Assembly (NCBI GenBank): GCA_964472305.1 | Contig: CAYYJR010000015.1 | Location: forward strand, 42,267-106,266 | Length of the DNA stretch: 64,000 nt | From: CAYYJR01 sp964472305 | Lineage (GTDB): Bacteria; Armatimonadota; Hebobacteria; CAIYQO01 | Direction of reading: 5' to 3' | In this document: piece after piece, positions 25,337 to 33,697 of the stretch | How the letters are laid out: each line of letters begins with the position of its first letter | Numbering within the stretch: the stretch's first letter is position 1 | The notes under the pieces: model-generated | Databases searched by the model: none | What the model saw: only the letters and a program-made list of their open reading frames with translations | Told to the model about the DNA's origin: nothing | Made by a program: the position numbers and the translations under genes

Positions 25337-25922
25337 GATATCGGGGACAGTGGAGGGAGGTAATTGCAGAATCCCTTACTGCCGGGCACCATGCCCGCGT
25401 ATTTTTCGCCTCGGTGCCCCCGTTGCCAGCCGCAATCTCCCCTGGTGTGCCCCACCCAACGCGTCTGGCCCGGTTTCCCCGGTCTTCAGGCGTGCCGGGG
25501 CTCTCCCCCATGTTGGGAGACGGCCCGTCGGTCTGCAGGCGCTGGCGTAACGCCTTGGTGCCCGGCAGGTTGAGAAACGCTTTCACGACGAACGCCCGCG
25601 CCAGCGCCCCGCGATCGCACGGCGGCGCCCCGGCTGGTGCGCTCCCCGCCGCGGCACGCCCACCCCCACCCGCAACACCTCCAGGATCAGCACCAGCCGC
25701 TCCAGGTACGGGGTGAGCGGGAGGTCGACGGACGCCAGATACGGAAATAGGGTGGTCTGGACACGCTGCCAAAAGGTTGCTACATTGGTTACCAGCGGAT
25801 GCATACGCGAGTCACCTCCGGAGTGGATGAGTCTGGTAACCGATCCTTCGACGGAGGTGACGCTTTCTCCCCTGAGTTTTCAGAGGGATTCTACAATTAC
25901 CTCTTACCGTCTGTCCCCAATA
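25337..25922 (-). mobile_element. Degenerate, internally deleted insertion element with about 40-bp terminal inverted repeats
   Basis: The left end (25337-25377) and the inverted right end (25884-25922) share GGGGACAG and GAGGTAATTGYAGAATCCCT. Between them, on the minus strand, is only the N-terminus of a DDE-type transposase: MHPLVTNVATFWQRVQTTLF... from 25804, and in another frame DRGALARAFVVKAFLNLPGT up to about 25540. A frameshift separates the two pieces and the catalytic part is missing. It is therefore a non-autonomous, MITE-like remnant. No target duplication could be identified with confidence. Confidence 0.75.
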
Positions 25923-26099
25923 CCTTCATCAATTTGCGAACCATAGCCCCGGCCTTTCACCATTTCCCGGGCAAACGCCTAAAATTTTATGGAACCGGCG
26001 TGCACCGGCATGCGTCCTGCATCTGTAGAGACGGAACGGCGGTGCCGGACGACGGACGCCGCACGAGATCCTATTGTTCAACAACGAAAGGACGACAAC

Positions 26100-26723
26100 A
26101 TGAAACAACTGTACATTGCCGGTGTCCTCGCACTCGGCATCATCACCCTGGGCGCGCTAGCGCTGGCGGCCGGAACGAAAAAGCCGGTGCTGACACCAGT
26201 GACCGTCGCGGTCGAAGGCATCACCTGTCCATCCTGTCTGGGAAAGCTGCAGCAGCAACTCACCCAGGTGGCGGGGGTGACGAACCTGAAAACCTCCATG
26301 AAAATCCCACAGGTGACGGCTACGCTCGATGAAAGCAAAATCACCGCCGGCGCTTTTCTCGCGAAGATCACGTCGATCTCGAAGACCATCGAGCCGGACT
26401 CGCCGTATACGGCGAAGCTGCTGGTCTACGTCGATGCCGCAATGTGCGCCGGACAGGAAAAGATGTGTCCTGCCTGTTTCACGGAAATTCCGAAAGTGCT
26501 GAAGAGCGTGCCCGGCGTCAGCAACGTCACCATGGACAATACCGGACGTATCGCGACCGTGACGCTCGCCGATCATGCGACAGTCACGACCAGCGCCCTG
26601 GCTACCGCGCTCGGGAAAAGTACTTTCAAATTCACCACCAGTTTCACTCCACCGGTCGCCAAGGCGAAGGCGGCCCGGACGACCGAGACCGGATGTGGCA
26701 CCAGTGGTGGCTGTGGTCATTAA
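26100..26723 (+). CDS. Exported protein with two heavy-metal-associated (HMA) domains
   Basis: 207 residues: signal peptide or N-terminal anchor (MKQLYIAGVLALGIITLGALALA), a first HMA domain with metal site GITCPSCLGKL (about 37-100), a second with MCPACFTEI (about 110-175), and a Cys-rich tail CGTSGGCGH. Predicted to bind Cu, Hg or a similar soft metal outside the cytoplasm. In both domains the usual GMTCxxC loop is altered (CPSC, CPAC). GAAAGGA precedes the ATG. It is followed by an anti-sigma/RseB-like pair, 63 bp away, pointing to metal-linked signalling. Confidence 0.83.
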   Translation: MKQLYIAGVLALGIITLGALALAAGTKKPVLTPVTVAVEGITCPSCLGKLQQQLTQVAGVTNLKTSMKIPQVTATLDESKITAGAFLAKITSISKTIEPDSPYTAKLLVYVDAAMCAGQEKMCPACFTEIPKVLKSVPGVSNVTMDNTGRIATVTLADHATVTTSALATALGKSTFKFTTSFTPPVAKAKAARTTETGCGTSGGCGH

Positions 26724-26786
26724 TGCCCACTCGCACCCGGACCGGTATACAATTATGCCGGTCCGGGGTACACTGAGGTGACGACG

Positions 26787-27227
26787 ATGAACTGTCCGAG
26801 CCTGGAACAATTAGCACTGTATCACACCGATCCGTCCGCTTCACCGGACAGGGAACGACTGCGGGTGCACGTGGAGCACTGCGACGCCTGTCGGCGCGAA
26901 CTGGCGGCGCTGGCGGCTACCGCGCGCCTGCTGGAGGCGCTGCCCGCGCCACCGCCGCCCGATCTCTGGCCGGCGGTGGCTGCGCGCCTCAACGCCAAAC
27001 CGCGCCGTCTGGCTGCGGCGTGGTGGAAAACACTCGCCGGCGCCAGCCTTGCCGTATTCCTGCTGGGCGGCGTGGCGACGCGACTGGTGCAATCCCCTCT
27101 CCTGCCTACCGCTCCCGCATCAGCGTCCCCTTACGTGGCCCGGCATGAATTTCTCGCCGCAAACGAGCCGCTGGCCGACCGTGCCGGCGTGGGCGTGATG
27201 CTTATCACGCAACAGGAGACGCCATGA
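26787..27227 (+). CDS. Zinc-finger anti-sigma factor-like membrane protein
   Basis: 146 residues: an N-terminal zf-HC2-type motif (HVEHCDACRREL, the HxxxCxxC core of ZAS anti-sigma factors), a single membrane segment (about 75-92, TLAGASLAVFLLGGVATRL) and a short outer tail. Expected to hold an ECF sigma factor at the membrane; no sigma gene is next to it in this window. The ATG at 26787 has GAGGTG 6 nt upstream. Its stop overlaps the start of the RseB-like gene (ATGA). Confidence 0.8.
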   Translation: MNCPSLEQLALYHTDPSASPDRERLRVHVEHCDACRRELAALAATARLLEALPAPPPPDLWPAVAARLNAKPRRLAAAWWKTLAGASLAVFLLGGVATRLVQSPLLPTAPASASPYVARHEFLAANEPLADRAGVGVMLITQQETP

Positions 27228-28147
27228 AAACCCGCCGCCTGCTGGTGTTGCTGATCGTCGGCGCCGTCGCGCTCGCGCTCACCGGCTGGTGGTGGATCGA
27301 GTTGCGCACGGTGGATGGCCGTACCGGCGCCCAGTGGCTGGCGCTGGCACAGCAGGCCGCACGCACCGTAAGTTACCACGCGGAAGGCCGTACCGTCGCG
27401 GATGGCCACACCGCGCGCTTCATACTCGACCAGGCGGACGGCGGACGCTACGCCATGCGCGTCGAGGATCACCGGGGACGCCGTTGCGATCTCGGTTATG
27501 ACGGCGCACGCCTGTGGTACGGCGCCGGCACGCGGTCGGAAGATGCCGCCACCGCGCCGGCGTCCATCGCGCCGGTGCAGGCGCACAGCCGCATCACCGG
27601 CGCCGGCACCGTCGCCGGACGCCCGGCGGTGTGGCTCGCGGTGCAGAGCGGCCAACTGCATAAAACGCTCGCAGTCGATCGCGCCTCCGGCGTCATCCTC
27701 GCCATGCGCACCAGTTTTCGCCGCCAGGTGATCAGCGATATGACAGTGGAACGAATCACTTTCGTCCCTGTCGATCTCCCGCGGCGCACGACAACCACGC
27801 CGCCCGCCGTGCGCGCCGCCGGCGACGCCGAATTAACCAATCTCCTCGGCCACGCGCTGCTGCGCCCGCGCTGGTTGCCGCGGGGATTCCGCCCGGCAGG
27901 CGCCTTCGCTGATACCTGCGACTGCTGCAAGAAACCGATGGCGCTGCTGCGCTACTCCGACGGGGTGAGCACACTGAGCCTGTTCGAGATGCGCGGTCAG
28001 ATGCAGTGCGCCATGACGGAGGGTTGTCATATGGCCCCCGACAAGGGCGATCTGGTCGACACCCGCCAGTTCGATGATTTCAGCATTACCGCCGTCGGCA
28101 ATCTGGATGCCCACGCGCTGGACAAGGTGCTGGAGAGCTTGCGGTAA
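27224..28147 (+). CDS. RseB/MucB-like periplasmic protein with Cys cluster
   Basis: 307 residues anchored by an N-terminal membrane segment (8-24). The N-terminal region resembles the lipoprotein-carrier fold of MucB/RseB, and the C-terminal region has the MucB-like LPRGFRPAG and LLRYSDGVSTLSLFE blocks. Between and after them are DTCDCCKK and MQCAMTEGCHMAP, six Cys in all, which MucB lacks; they could bind metal or form disulfides. It overlaps the anti-sigma-like gene by 4 bp, so the two are a sensor/anti-sigma pair by analogy with RseA-RseB. Confidence 0.72.
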   Translation: MKTRRLLVLLIVGAVALALTGWWWIELRTVDGRTGAQWLALAQQAARTVSYHAEGRTVADGHTARFILDQADGGRYAMRVEDHRGRRCDLGYDGARLWYGAGTRSEDAATAPASIAPVQAHSRITGAGTVAGRPAVWLAVQSGQLHKTLAVDRASGVILAMRTSFRRQVISDMTVERITFVPVDLPRRTTTTPPAVRAAGDAELTNLLGHALLRPRWLPRGFRPAGAFADTCDCCKKPMALLRYSDGVSTLSLFEMRGQMQCAMTEGCHMAPDKGDLVDTRQFDDFSITAVGNLDAHALDKVLESLR

Positions 28148-28345
28148 GGTCAATACCGATTCCGGGAGCCGGCATGACTGCGGTTGCGCTTCCAGCGAAT
28201 ACTCCCCGACGATAACATGACAAAAGAACGTCACCGGCCGGCATGTCCGTAACGTTATTGAGTGCGATTCTCCGTCGGAAAGCGCGGGAACAGCCGCGCC
28301 GACTCCCCCACCCGCCTCTCATCTTCTTCTTGGGACTGCCCAAAG

Positions 28346-28374
28346 TTGGCGTGCCGGCTTGCGCGGTGTATAAT
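28346..28374 (+). promoter_or_regulatory. Promoter of ilvD
   Basis: TTGGCG, 17-bp spacer, TATAAT; leader of about 30 nt. 28148-28345 holds nothing else recognisable. Confidence 0.7.
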
Positions 28375-28409
28375 AGGCGCGATTTTACCACGCGAAGGAG
28401 CACTGCACC

Positions 28410-30101
28410 ATGCGTTCCGATACCGTCAAAGCCGGACACGAGCGAGCCGGGCACCGCGGGCTGCTGAAAGCCTGCGGCGTCACCGATGCCGACATGCCCA
28501 AGCCGTTCATCGGCATATGCAATTCATATACCGACATCGTGCCGGGCCACATTCATCTGCATGAGTTTGCCGCCGTGGTGAAAGCCGCCGTGCGCGAGGC
28601 GGGCGGCGTGCCCTTTGAGTTCAACACCATCGCGGTGGATGACGGCATCGCCATGGGCCACCTGGGCATGCGCTATTCACTGCCCAGCCGCGAGCTGATC
28701 GCCGACGCGGTGGAGACGATGGCGATGGCGCACTGCTTCGACGCGCTGATCTGCATCCCCAACTGCGATAAAATCACCCCGGGCATGGTGATGGCCGCGC
28801 TGCGCATCAATATCCCCACCATCTTCGTCTCCGGCGGGCCGATGCAAGCCGGCGTCAAACCCGACGGCACTACCGGCGACCTGATCACCATCTTCGAAGG
28901 CGTGGGCAAATATCAGACCGGCGAGATGTCCGCGGAGCAACTCAAGGGGCTGGAAGACAGTTGCTGCCCCGGCTGCGGCTCCTGCGCGGGCATGTTCACC
29001 GCCAACTCGATGAACTGCCTGCTGGAGGCCATCGGACTGGCGCTACCCGGCAACGGCACCGTGCTGGCCGTCGATCCCAAACGCCAGGAGCTGGCGCGCG
29101 CGGCGGCGCGGCAGGTGATGTACCTGATCGAGCACGACATCAAGCCGCGCGACATCGTCACCCCGCACTCCATCGACAATGCCTTCGCCCTCGACATGGC
29201 GATGGGTGGCTCCACCAACACCGTGCTGCACACCTTCGCCATTGCGCAGGAAGCTGACGTGGAATATCCGCTGGAACGGCTGAACGAAATGTCCGCGCGC
29301 ATCCCGTGTATCTGCAAAGTGTCGCCCTCCAAGTCCGACGTGCACATGGAAGACGTGGACCGCGCGGGCGGCATCAGCGCCATCCTGAAAGAGATCAGCA
29401 AGAAACCGGGCGCGTTGCACCTGGACGCGCTCACCGTCACCGGCAAGACGCTGGGCGAGAACATCGCCGCTGCGGAGATCACCGACACATATTTTATTCA
29501 CACCATCGAGACGCCGTTCACCGTGGACGGCGGACTAGCGGTACTCTTCGGCAACCTGGCACCCGACGGCTCGGTGATCAAATCCGCCGGCGTCGATCCC
29601 GAATGCTTCACCTTCGAGGGTGAGGCTATCGTGTTCGACTCGCAGGATGAATGCCTGGCGGCGCTGGAGGCGCGCAAGGTGAAGCCCGGCCACGTGGTGG
29701 TGATTCGCTACGAAGGCCCCAAGGGGGGCCCCGGCATGCCGGAGATGCTCTCCCCCACCAGCATGATCAAGGGGCAGGGGCTGGGCAAAAAAGTCGCGCT
29801 CATCACCGATGGCCGTTTCAGCGGCGGCACCGCCGGTACCTGCCTGGGCCACATCAGCCCGGAAGCCACCGAAGGGGGTCCCATCGCGCTGGTGCAAAAC
29901 GGCGACCGTATCCTCATCGACATTCCCAACCGCACCCTCACCCTGCACGTGGACGACGCCGAACTGGCCCGCCGCCGCGCGCGCTGGACGCAACCCGCGC
30001 CGAAGATCAACACCGGCTGGCTGGGTCGCTACTGCCGTCTCGTCACCAGCGCCAACAAAGGCGCCGTGCTCGCACTGCCGGAAGAGGTCTGCGTGCGGTA
30101 A
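28410..30101 (+). CDS. ilvD: Dihydroxy-acid dehydratase
   Basis: Third common enzyme of valine, leucine and isoleucine synthesis, dehydrating 2,3-dihydroxy acids with an Fe-S cluster. 563 residues, normal length, with the cluster Cys in ICNSYTD, PNCDKITPG and CCPGCGSCAGMFTANSMNC, and GRFSGGTAG near the C-terminus. AAGGAG precedes the ATG by about 8 nt. It is separated from ilvBN by 20 kb, so the pathway is scattered in this genome. Confidence 0.97.
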   Translation: MRSDTVKAGHERAGHRGLLKACGVTDADMPKPFIGICNSYTDIVPGHIHLHEFAAVVKAAVREAGGVPFEFNTIAVDDGIAMGHLGMRYSLPSRELIADAVETMAMAHCFDALICIPNCDKITPGMVMAALRINIPTIFVSGGPMQAGVKPDGTTGDLITIFEGVGKYQTGEMSAEQLKGLEDSCCPGCGSCAGMFTANSMNCLLEAIGLALPGNGTVLAVDPKRQELARAAARQVMYLIEHDIKPRDIVTPHSIDNAFALDMAMGGSTNTVLHTFAIAQEADVEYPLERLNEMSARIPCICKVSPSKSDVHMEDVDRAGGISAILKEISKKPGALHLDALTVTGKTLGENIAAAEITDTYFIHTIETPFTVDGGLAVLFGNLAPDGSVIKSAGVDPECFTFEGEAIVFDSQDECLAALEARKVKPGHVVVIRYEGPKGGPGMPEMLSPTSMIKGQGLGKKVALITDGRFSGGTAGTCLGHISPEATEGGPIALVQNGDRILIDIPNRTLTLHVDDAELARRRARWTQPAPKINTGWLGRYCRLVTSANKGAVLALPEEVCVR

Positions 30102-30150
30102 CACCTTGTTACGACCCGACCTGTGCCAGTGGGTCGGGTGAGAGGATATC

Positions 30151-30507
30151 ATGATGGAGAAGTCCGTAGTGCTCTGGCCTATCGCGCTGGCAGCGGTGTG
30201 CGCGCTGATCGGTTCGTGCGGACAGTTGTTTTTCAAGATGGGCTCGGGATCGGTGGGCGACGGCCTGCTGAGCTGGGTGACGAACTGGAGAATATTACTG
30301 GGCATGGGGCTATACGGATTGAGCGCCGTGCTCTTCATCGTCGCGCTCAAGCATGGCGAACTATCCATCCTCTACCCGGTCATCGCAACGAGCTACATCT
30401 GGGTGTCACTGCTGTCGTCGCGACTGTTGGGTGAGACGTTTTCACCGGTGCAGTGGGTGGGCGTCACCATGATTCTCGGCGGCATTGCCATCGTGGTGCG
30501 GAGATGA
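30151..30507 (+). CDS. Four-TM SMR/EamA-type protein (ArnE-like flippase subunit)
   Basis: 118 residues with four membrane segments, like the small multidrug resistance family. The glycosyltransferase downstream (4-bp ATGA overlap) and absence of the substrate Glu of drug-exporting EmrE suggest the ArnE/ArnF type that flips polyprenyl-phosphate sugars instead of exporting drugs. GAGAGGA lies 5-6 nt before the ATG. Follows ilvD by 49 bp but is functionally unrelated to it. Confidence 0.8.
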   Translation: MMEKSVVLWPIALAAVCALIGSCGQLFFKMGSGSVGDGLLSWVTNWRILLGMGLYGLSAVLFIVALKHGELSILYPVIATSYIWVSLLSSRLLGETFSPVQWVGVTMILGGIAIVVRR

Positions 30508-31265
30508 GAAGCCCCATGAAACTCTCCATCATCATCCCCGTCTATAACGAACGTCAATTCCTCTGCGCGTTGCTGCACCGGGTGCAGCAGGTGGCGCTCA
30601 CTGACGTCGAGAAGGAGCTGATCATCGTCGACGACTGCTCACGCGACGGCACCCGGGAGTTGCTGGAGCAAATCGTCGCGGCACAGCAGGCAGGGGCAAC
30701 GTGCGTGCCGGCGGAACTGACGGACGTGCCGGTATCGCTCACGGGACTATGCATCTTATTTCAGGAGAAGAACCAGGGGAAAGGCGCGGCGTTGCGGCGT
30801 GGTTTCACGAAAGCGACAGGCGACGTGGTGTTGATTCAGGATGCCGACCTGGAGTATGATCCCAACGATTACCCGCGACTGCTGGAGCCGATTAAAAACA
30901 ATCTCGCCGACGTGGTCTACGGCTCCCGCTTCCTGGGGGGTACGCACCGCGTGCTTTACTACTGGCATTCCATCGGCAACGCCTTCCTCACCGGCTTGTC
31001 GAACATGTTCACCGACCTCAACCTGACCGACATGGAAACCTGTTACAAGGTTTTTCGACGCGAAGTCTTGCAGGAGATTCGGCTGGAGCAGAACCGCTTC
31101 GGCTTCGAGCCGGAGATCACCGCGAAAATCGCCCGGCGCCGACTGCGCGTCTTCGAAACGCCGATCAATTACTACGGCCGCACTTATGCGGAGGGGAAAA
31201 AGATCAACTGGAAGGATGGCGTCGCCGCCATCTGGTGCATCCTCCGTTATAATCTGTTCCGCTGA
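30504..31265 (+). CDS. Family 2 glycosyltransferase (polyprenyl-phosphate sugar synthase type)
   Basis: 253 residues, GT-A fold: IIIPVYNERQ at the start, the nucleotide-sugar DDC in IVDDCSRDGT, and the metal-binding QDADLEYDP. The sequence around GSRFLGG and the C-terminal TYAEGKKINWKDG match dolichol-/undecaprenyl-phosphate sugar synthases. A 20-residue insertion (about 62-85) precedes the EKNQGKGAALRRGF motif. Start 30504 overlaps the SMR stop; ATG 30516 is an alternative. Together with the SMR-like protein and GT39 protein it could build and use a lipid-linked sugar. Confidence 0.87.
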   Translation: MRSPMKLSIIIPVYNERQFLCALLHRVQQVALTDVEKELIIVDDCSRDGTRELLEQIVAAQQAGATCVPAELTDVPVSLTGLCILFQEKNQGKGAALRRGFTKATGDVVLIQDADLEYDPNDYPRLLEPIKNNLADVVYGSRFLGGTHRVLYYWHSIGNAFLTGLSNMFTDLNLTDMETCYKVFRREVLQEIRLEQNRFGFEPEITAKIARRRLRVFETPINYYGRTYAEGKKINWKDGVAAIWCILRYNLFR

Positions 31266-31410
31266 GAAGCGATCTCACAACGAGAAACTCGGATCGCGGA
31301 GGATTTTCGCGCTAGCCAAGCGGATTTCCGTGAGTGTCTGCGGCCATATCAGCGAGAAAAGCCCATGCCGCCGGCAGCGAAAATTGACCCGCGACATGTT
31401 GAGATCGTTG

Positions 31411-32949
31411 CTAATGCGGTTTGCTCTTCTCGGGGATCAGAGCACACACGGAATACTCGCCAAAATCCTTCAACCGCACGAGCTCAAATTTCACCAGAGG
31501 ATTCAGGTGCGGAATGATATACCGCTGCACGAGCGGAATATCGCACTCGCGTATCACCGGAAAAACAAGACTCCGCTGCGGCGTAGCGGCGTTGGCGGGC
31601 ACCAGCAACCACACCTCCATCTCCCACTTCGGCATCACCTGAGCCGCCGGTATGCCCCGTTCCCGCAGATAGTAGGCAATCGACGCCGCCCACATCCCGT
31701 TGGCTGAGAAGAGATCGCCTTCCTGCATTTGCGTTGCCAGAAACGCGCTGATGCGCTCCGTATTGAATGGCGCGATCTGTACCGCATGCATGCGGAGGAC
31801 TGTCGGCACGCCGAACAGCAGGGTGAACACCAGTGCCAGCAATCCGGCACTCGCGGGAATGAATGCCGGTCGGCGTTTCGCCAGCGCCTCGATGAGCCAT
31901 GCGAAGCCAGCGGCGGCCATGATCAGGTATACCGGTTGCAGATAACTGAAGGTGCGCGAGAATGGAATCACGTGCTGCAGCACCATCATCGGCAGCGGCA
32001 GCAACGCCAGCGGCAACAGCGGCGTAATGCGATGCGTGGCGAGCGCGCGGTGCGCGAAGACGGCAATAACAAAACCGGCCAGCAACAGCAACACGACCAC
32101 CATCGCGTACACCTGATGCCATTCATGCCAGGTATCGAACAGTAAGCGGGGCATCCGAACGATCACCTCGTGCATGGATACCCGCTCATACCGGCTGTTT
32201 TGGGTCAGCATTTTCAGTCCCTGGTGCATCACGATCGGCAGGTACAGCAGGATGACGGCGGCGCCAATCGCCCCCAGCGTGATGGTCAGGCGTGTCAGCA
32301 GCATCCGCTTCGGCAATGATGTATCGCGCACGATTATCACCAACGCCAGCCAGCCGACAACCCCGGCCACGGCGTATACCGAGCTCAATACCGTATACAT
32401 GGCAAGAATGCACATCGCGGCCAGCGCCACCCACGGCCACTTCGCCAGCGACTGCCGTGCCAGATCGGCGAAATACAACGCTGCCAGCACGCATAGCGAC
32501 ACCAGCATATAGCCTCGCGCGTTGGTAGAGTAATCGACCTGATAAAAGATACATGCCAGCAACACCGCCGTCAGCACTCCGGTCAGCCGATTATACCATC
32601 GGCAGGCGAGTAAATAGCCTACCGGAATCATCGCCACTCCCGCCAGCAATGCTGGCAGGCGCACCGACCACGCATGATTGCCGAATATCCAGGTGGTGCA
32701 ATGAGCCAGCAACGTATGAAACAAGTGATTATTCGGGAAGGTAAAATCGCTTAACGCAACAGCCAGCGGACGCGTGACATAATTCAAATAGGTAAACGAT
32801 TCGTCGTAGGACATCGGGCGCATCAGGCTGTATAGCCGGATCGCCAGACCCACCAGACAGATGAGCGCCAGAGCGAGAATATAACCACGTCCACCGGTCG
32901 GCGGTGGTGTGGTAGTGCCGATCTCATCATGTCCAATGTCGGTTGCCAT
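31411..32949 (-). CDS. GT39/ArnT-type membrane glycosyltransferase
   Basis: 512 residues with about eleven membrane segments and a C-terminal extracytoplasmic domain. The first outer loop carries MSYDESFTYLNY; the Asp/Glu pair there is the usual catalytic motif of dolichyl-phosphate-mannose-protein transferase and ArnT-like enzymes, which take sugar from a polyprenyl phosphate. It converges with the GT2/SMR-like pair (146 bp apart), which would supply that donor. The acceptor (protein, lipid or polymer) is unknown. Confidence 0.82.
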   Translation of the reverse strand: MATDIGHDEIGTTTPPPTGGRGYILALALICLVGLAIRLYSLMRPMSYDESFTYLNYVTRPLAVALSDFTFPNNHLFHTLLAHCTTWIFGNHAWSVRLPALLAGVAMIPVGYLLACRWYNRLTGVLTAVLLACIFYQVDYSTNARGYMLVSLCVLAALYFADLARQSLAKWPWVALAAMCILAMYTVLSSVYAVAGVVGWLALVIIVRDTSLPKRMLLTRLTITLGAIGAAVILLYLPIVMHQGLKMLTQNSRYERVSMHEVIVRMPRLLFDTWHEWHQVYAMVVVLLLLAGFVIAVFAHRALATHRITPLLPLALLPLPMMVLQHVIPFSRTFSYLQPVYLIMAAAGFAWLIEALAKRRPAFIPASAGLLALVFTLLFGVPTVLRMHAVQIAPFNTERISAFLATQMQEGDLFSANGMWAASIAYYLRERGIPAAQVMPKWEMEVWLLVPANAATPQRSLVFPVIRECDIPLVQRYIIPHLNPLVKFELVRLKDFGEYSVCALIPEKSKPH

Positions 32950-33194
32950 GCGCTGTTACGCTCCTCTGCCGCAAACCATCAGCAAACGATGCCTGTTGAC
33001 AATAGCGTATCCGCGGTTATCTGTCCAGCGGTTCACCGCTCCCCAGCGACCAGTGATTGCCAATCATGCCGCAGGATGAGAATGCGTCTTCATGCTGTTT
33101 CGCCGAGGAGAAAAGTGCGCGCAAAGGAGCAACAGACACCAAAAACACTCACCACGTCCTTTGCCCCTTTGCGTATTATTTCCACCAGTACCCC

Positions 33195-33223
33195 TTGACA
33201 CGCTCCGGAAGTGCTGATATTAT
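33195..33223 (+). promoter_or_regulatory. Near-consensus promoter of the Y RNA - rsr locus
   Basis: TTGACA, 17-bp spacer, TATTAT; transcription would start near 33230, about 45 nt before the first Y-RNA-like stem. No terminator is seen before rsr at 33889. Confidence 0.85.
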
Positions 33224-33275
33224 ACACCTCCCATGCGGGATGGGGCACCGTCCGTCCGCGTGGGCGCTATTATTC

Positions 33276-33352
33276 GGCGCGGGCCGATGCGCGTGGGTTC
33301 TCTGGTTTGTTCGGTTCGATGCCGAAAGCCATGCGCACGTTTCGTCCGCGTC
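33276..33352 (+). ncRNA. Y-RNA-like element 1 (Ro60-binding stem with T-arm-like hairpin)
   Basis: Lower stem 33276-33284 with 33344-33352 (9 bp, two G-U), 5' bulge CGA, upper stem TGCGCGTGG with CCATGCGCA (9 bp, one G-U), 3' internal loop CGTTTC. This is the architecture of the Ro-binding part of Y RNAs. The apical part contains TTCGG, loop TTCGATG, CCGAA (33310-33326), like a tRNA T arm. Confidence 0.72.
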
Positions 33353-33359
33353 CCGGTTT

Positions 33360-33493
33360 TGACGGGCCGGAGGCAGCACGGTTACCATTGCGGATGGAGA
33401 GGTCGCGGGTTCGACTCCCGCCGGGAGCGCCATGTTCCCGTAGCTCAGGATGGCAGAGCGCTAAACACCCCGTGGGCGACAATTTGCCCGTCA
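33360..33493 (+). ncRNA. Y-RNA-like element 2 with complete circularly permuted tRNA module (YrlA type)
   Basis: Lower stem TGACGGGC with GCCCGTCA (33360-33367/33486-33493), 5' bulge CGGAG, upper stem CACGG with CCGTG, then GTTACC. The insert reads T arm GCGGG-TTCGACT-CCCGC (405-421), acceptor 3' strand CGGGAGC (422-428), loop GCCAT, acceptor 5' strand GTTCCCG (434-440), TA, D arm GCTC-AGGATGGCA-GAGC (443-459); positions are 33000 plus the number. The acceptor forms 7 bp. This is a tRNA body opened at the anticodon stem and closed at the acceptor end, the known YrlA tRNA-mimic layout. Confidence 0.87.
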
Positions 33494-33503
33494 TCCATAT
33501 TTC

Positions 33504-33574
33504 GGCGTGGGCCGGAGTCGTCAGGTTACCATCTTCCACATGGGACTTTTCCTGCGGCGCATTTTGTCCACGCC
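33504..33574 (+). ncRNA. Y-RNA-like element 3 (minimal Ro-binding stem)
   Basis: Lower stem GGCGTGGGC with GTCCACGCC (9 bp, one G-U), 5' bulge CGGAG, upper stem TCGTCAGG with CCTGCGG (one bulged base), then TTACC; 3' internal loop CGCATTTT. Only a 20-nt apical loop without tRNA features. Confidence 0.72.
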
Positions 33575-33595
33575 ACCTGCCTGCTATCCATTGAA

Positions 33596-33697
33596 GGATG
33601 GGCCGAATGCTGATGGTTACCGCTGTGAACGGTGAAGTCGCGGGTTCGAATCCCGCCAGTAGAGCGCCTCACGCCATGAGCGCCTTGTTGCCCATCC
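33596..33697 (+). ncRNA. Y-RNA-like element 4 (Ro-binding stem with T arm)
   Basis: Lower stem GGATGGGC with GCCCATCC (8 bp), 5' bulge CGAA, upper stem GCTGATGG with CCATGAGC (7 of 8 bp), then TTACC. The insert has a hairpin ACCG-CTGTGAA-CGGT, a canonical T arm GCGGG-TTCGAAT-CCCGC (33640-33656), and CAGTAGAGCGC resembling the end of a D arm; the acceptor and D 5' strands found in element 2 are absent. Confidence 0.78.

Noticed and set aside
25194..25772. Long minus-strand frame of 192 codons across the insertion element.
   Set aside because: Only the DRGALARAFVVKAFLNLPGT part is transposase-like; the rest is frameshifted or outside the element, so it is reported as part of a degenerate element and not as a gene.
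33420..33475. An ordinary tRNA gene starting at GTTCCCGTAGCTCAGGATGG.
   Set aside because: The D arm is perfect but no anticodon arm, T arm or matching acceptor 3' strand follows; the pairing acceptor strand lies upstream instead, so it is the permuted module of a Y-RNA-like element.
33640..33668. 3' half of a conventional tRNA or a split tRNA (T arm GCGGG-TTCGAAT-CCCGC).
   Set aside because: No CCA end or acceptor partner; flanking arms pair to form a Ro-binding stem around it.
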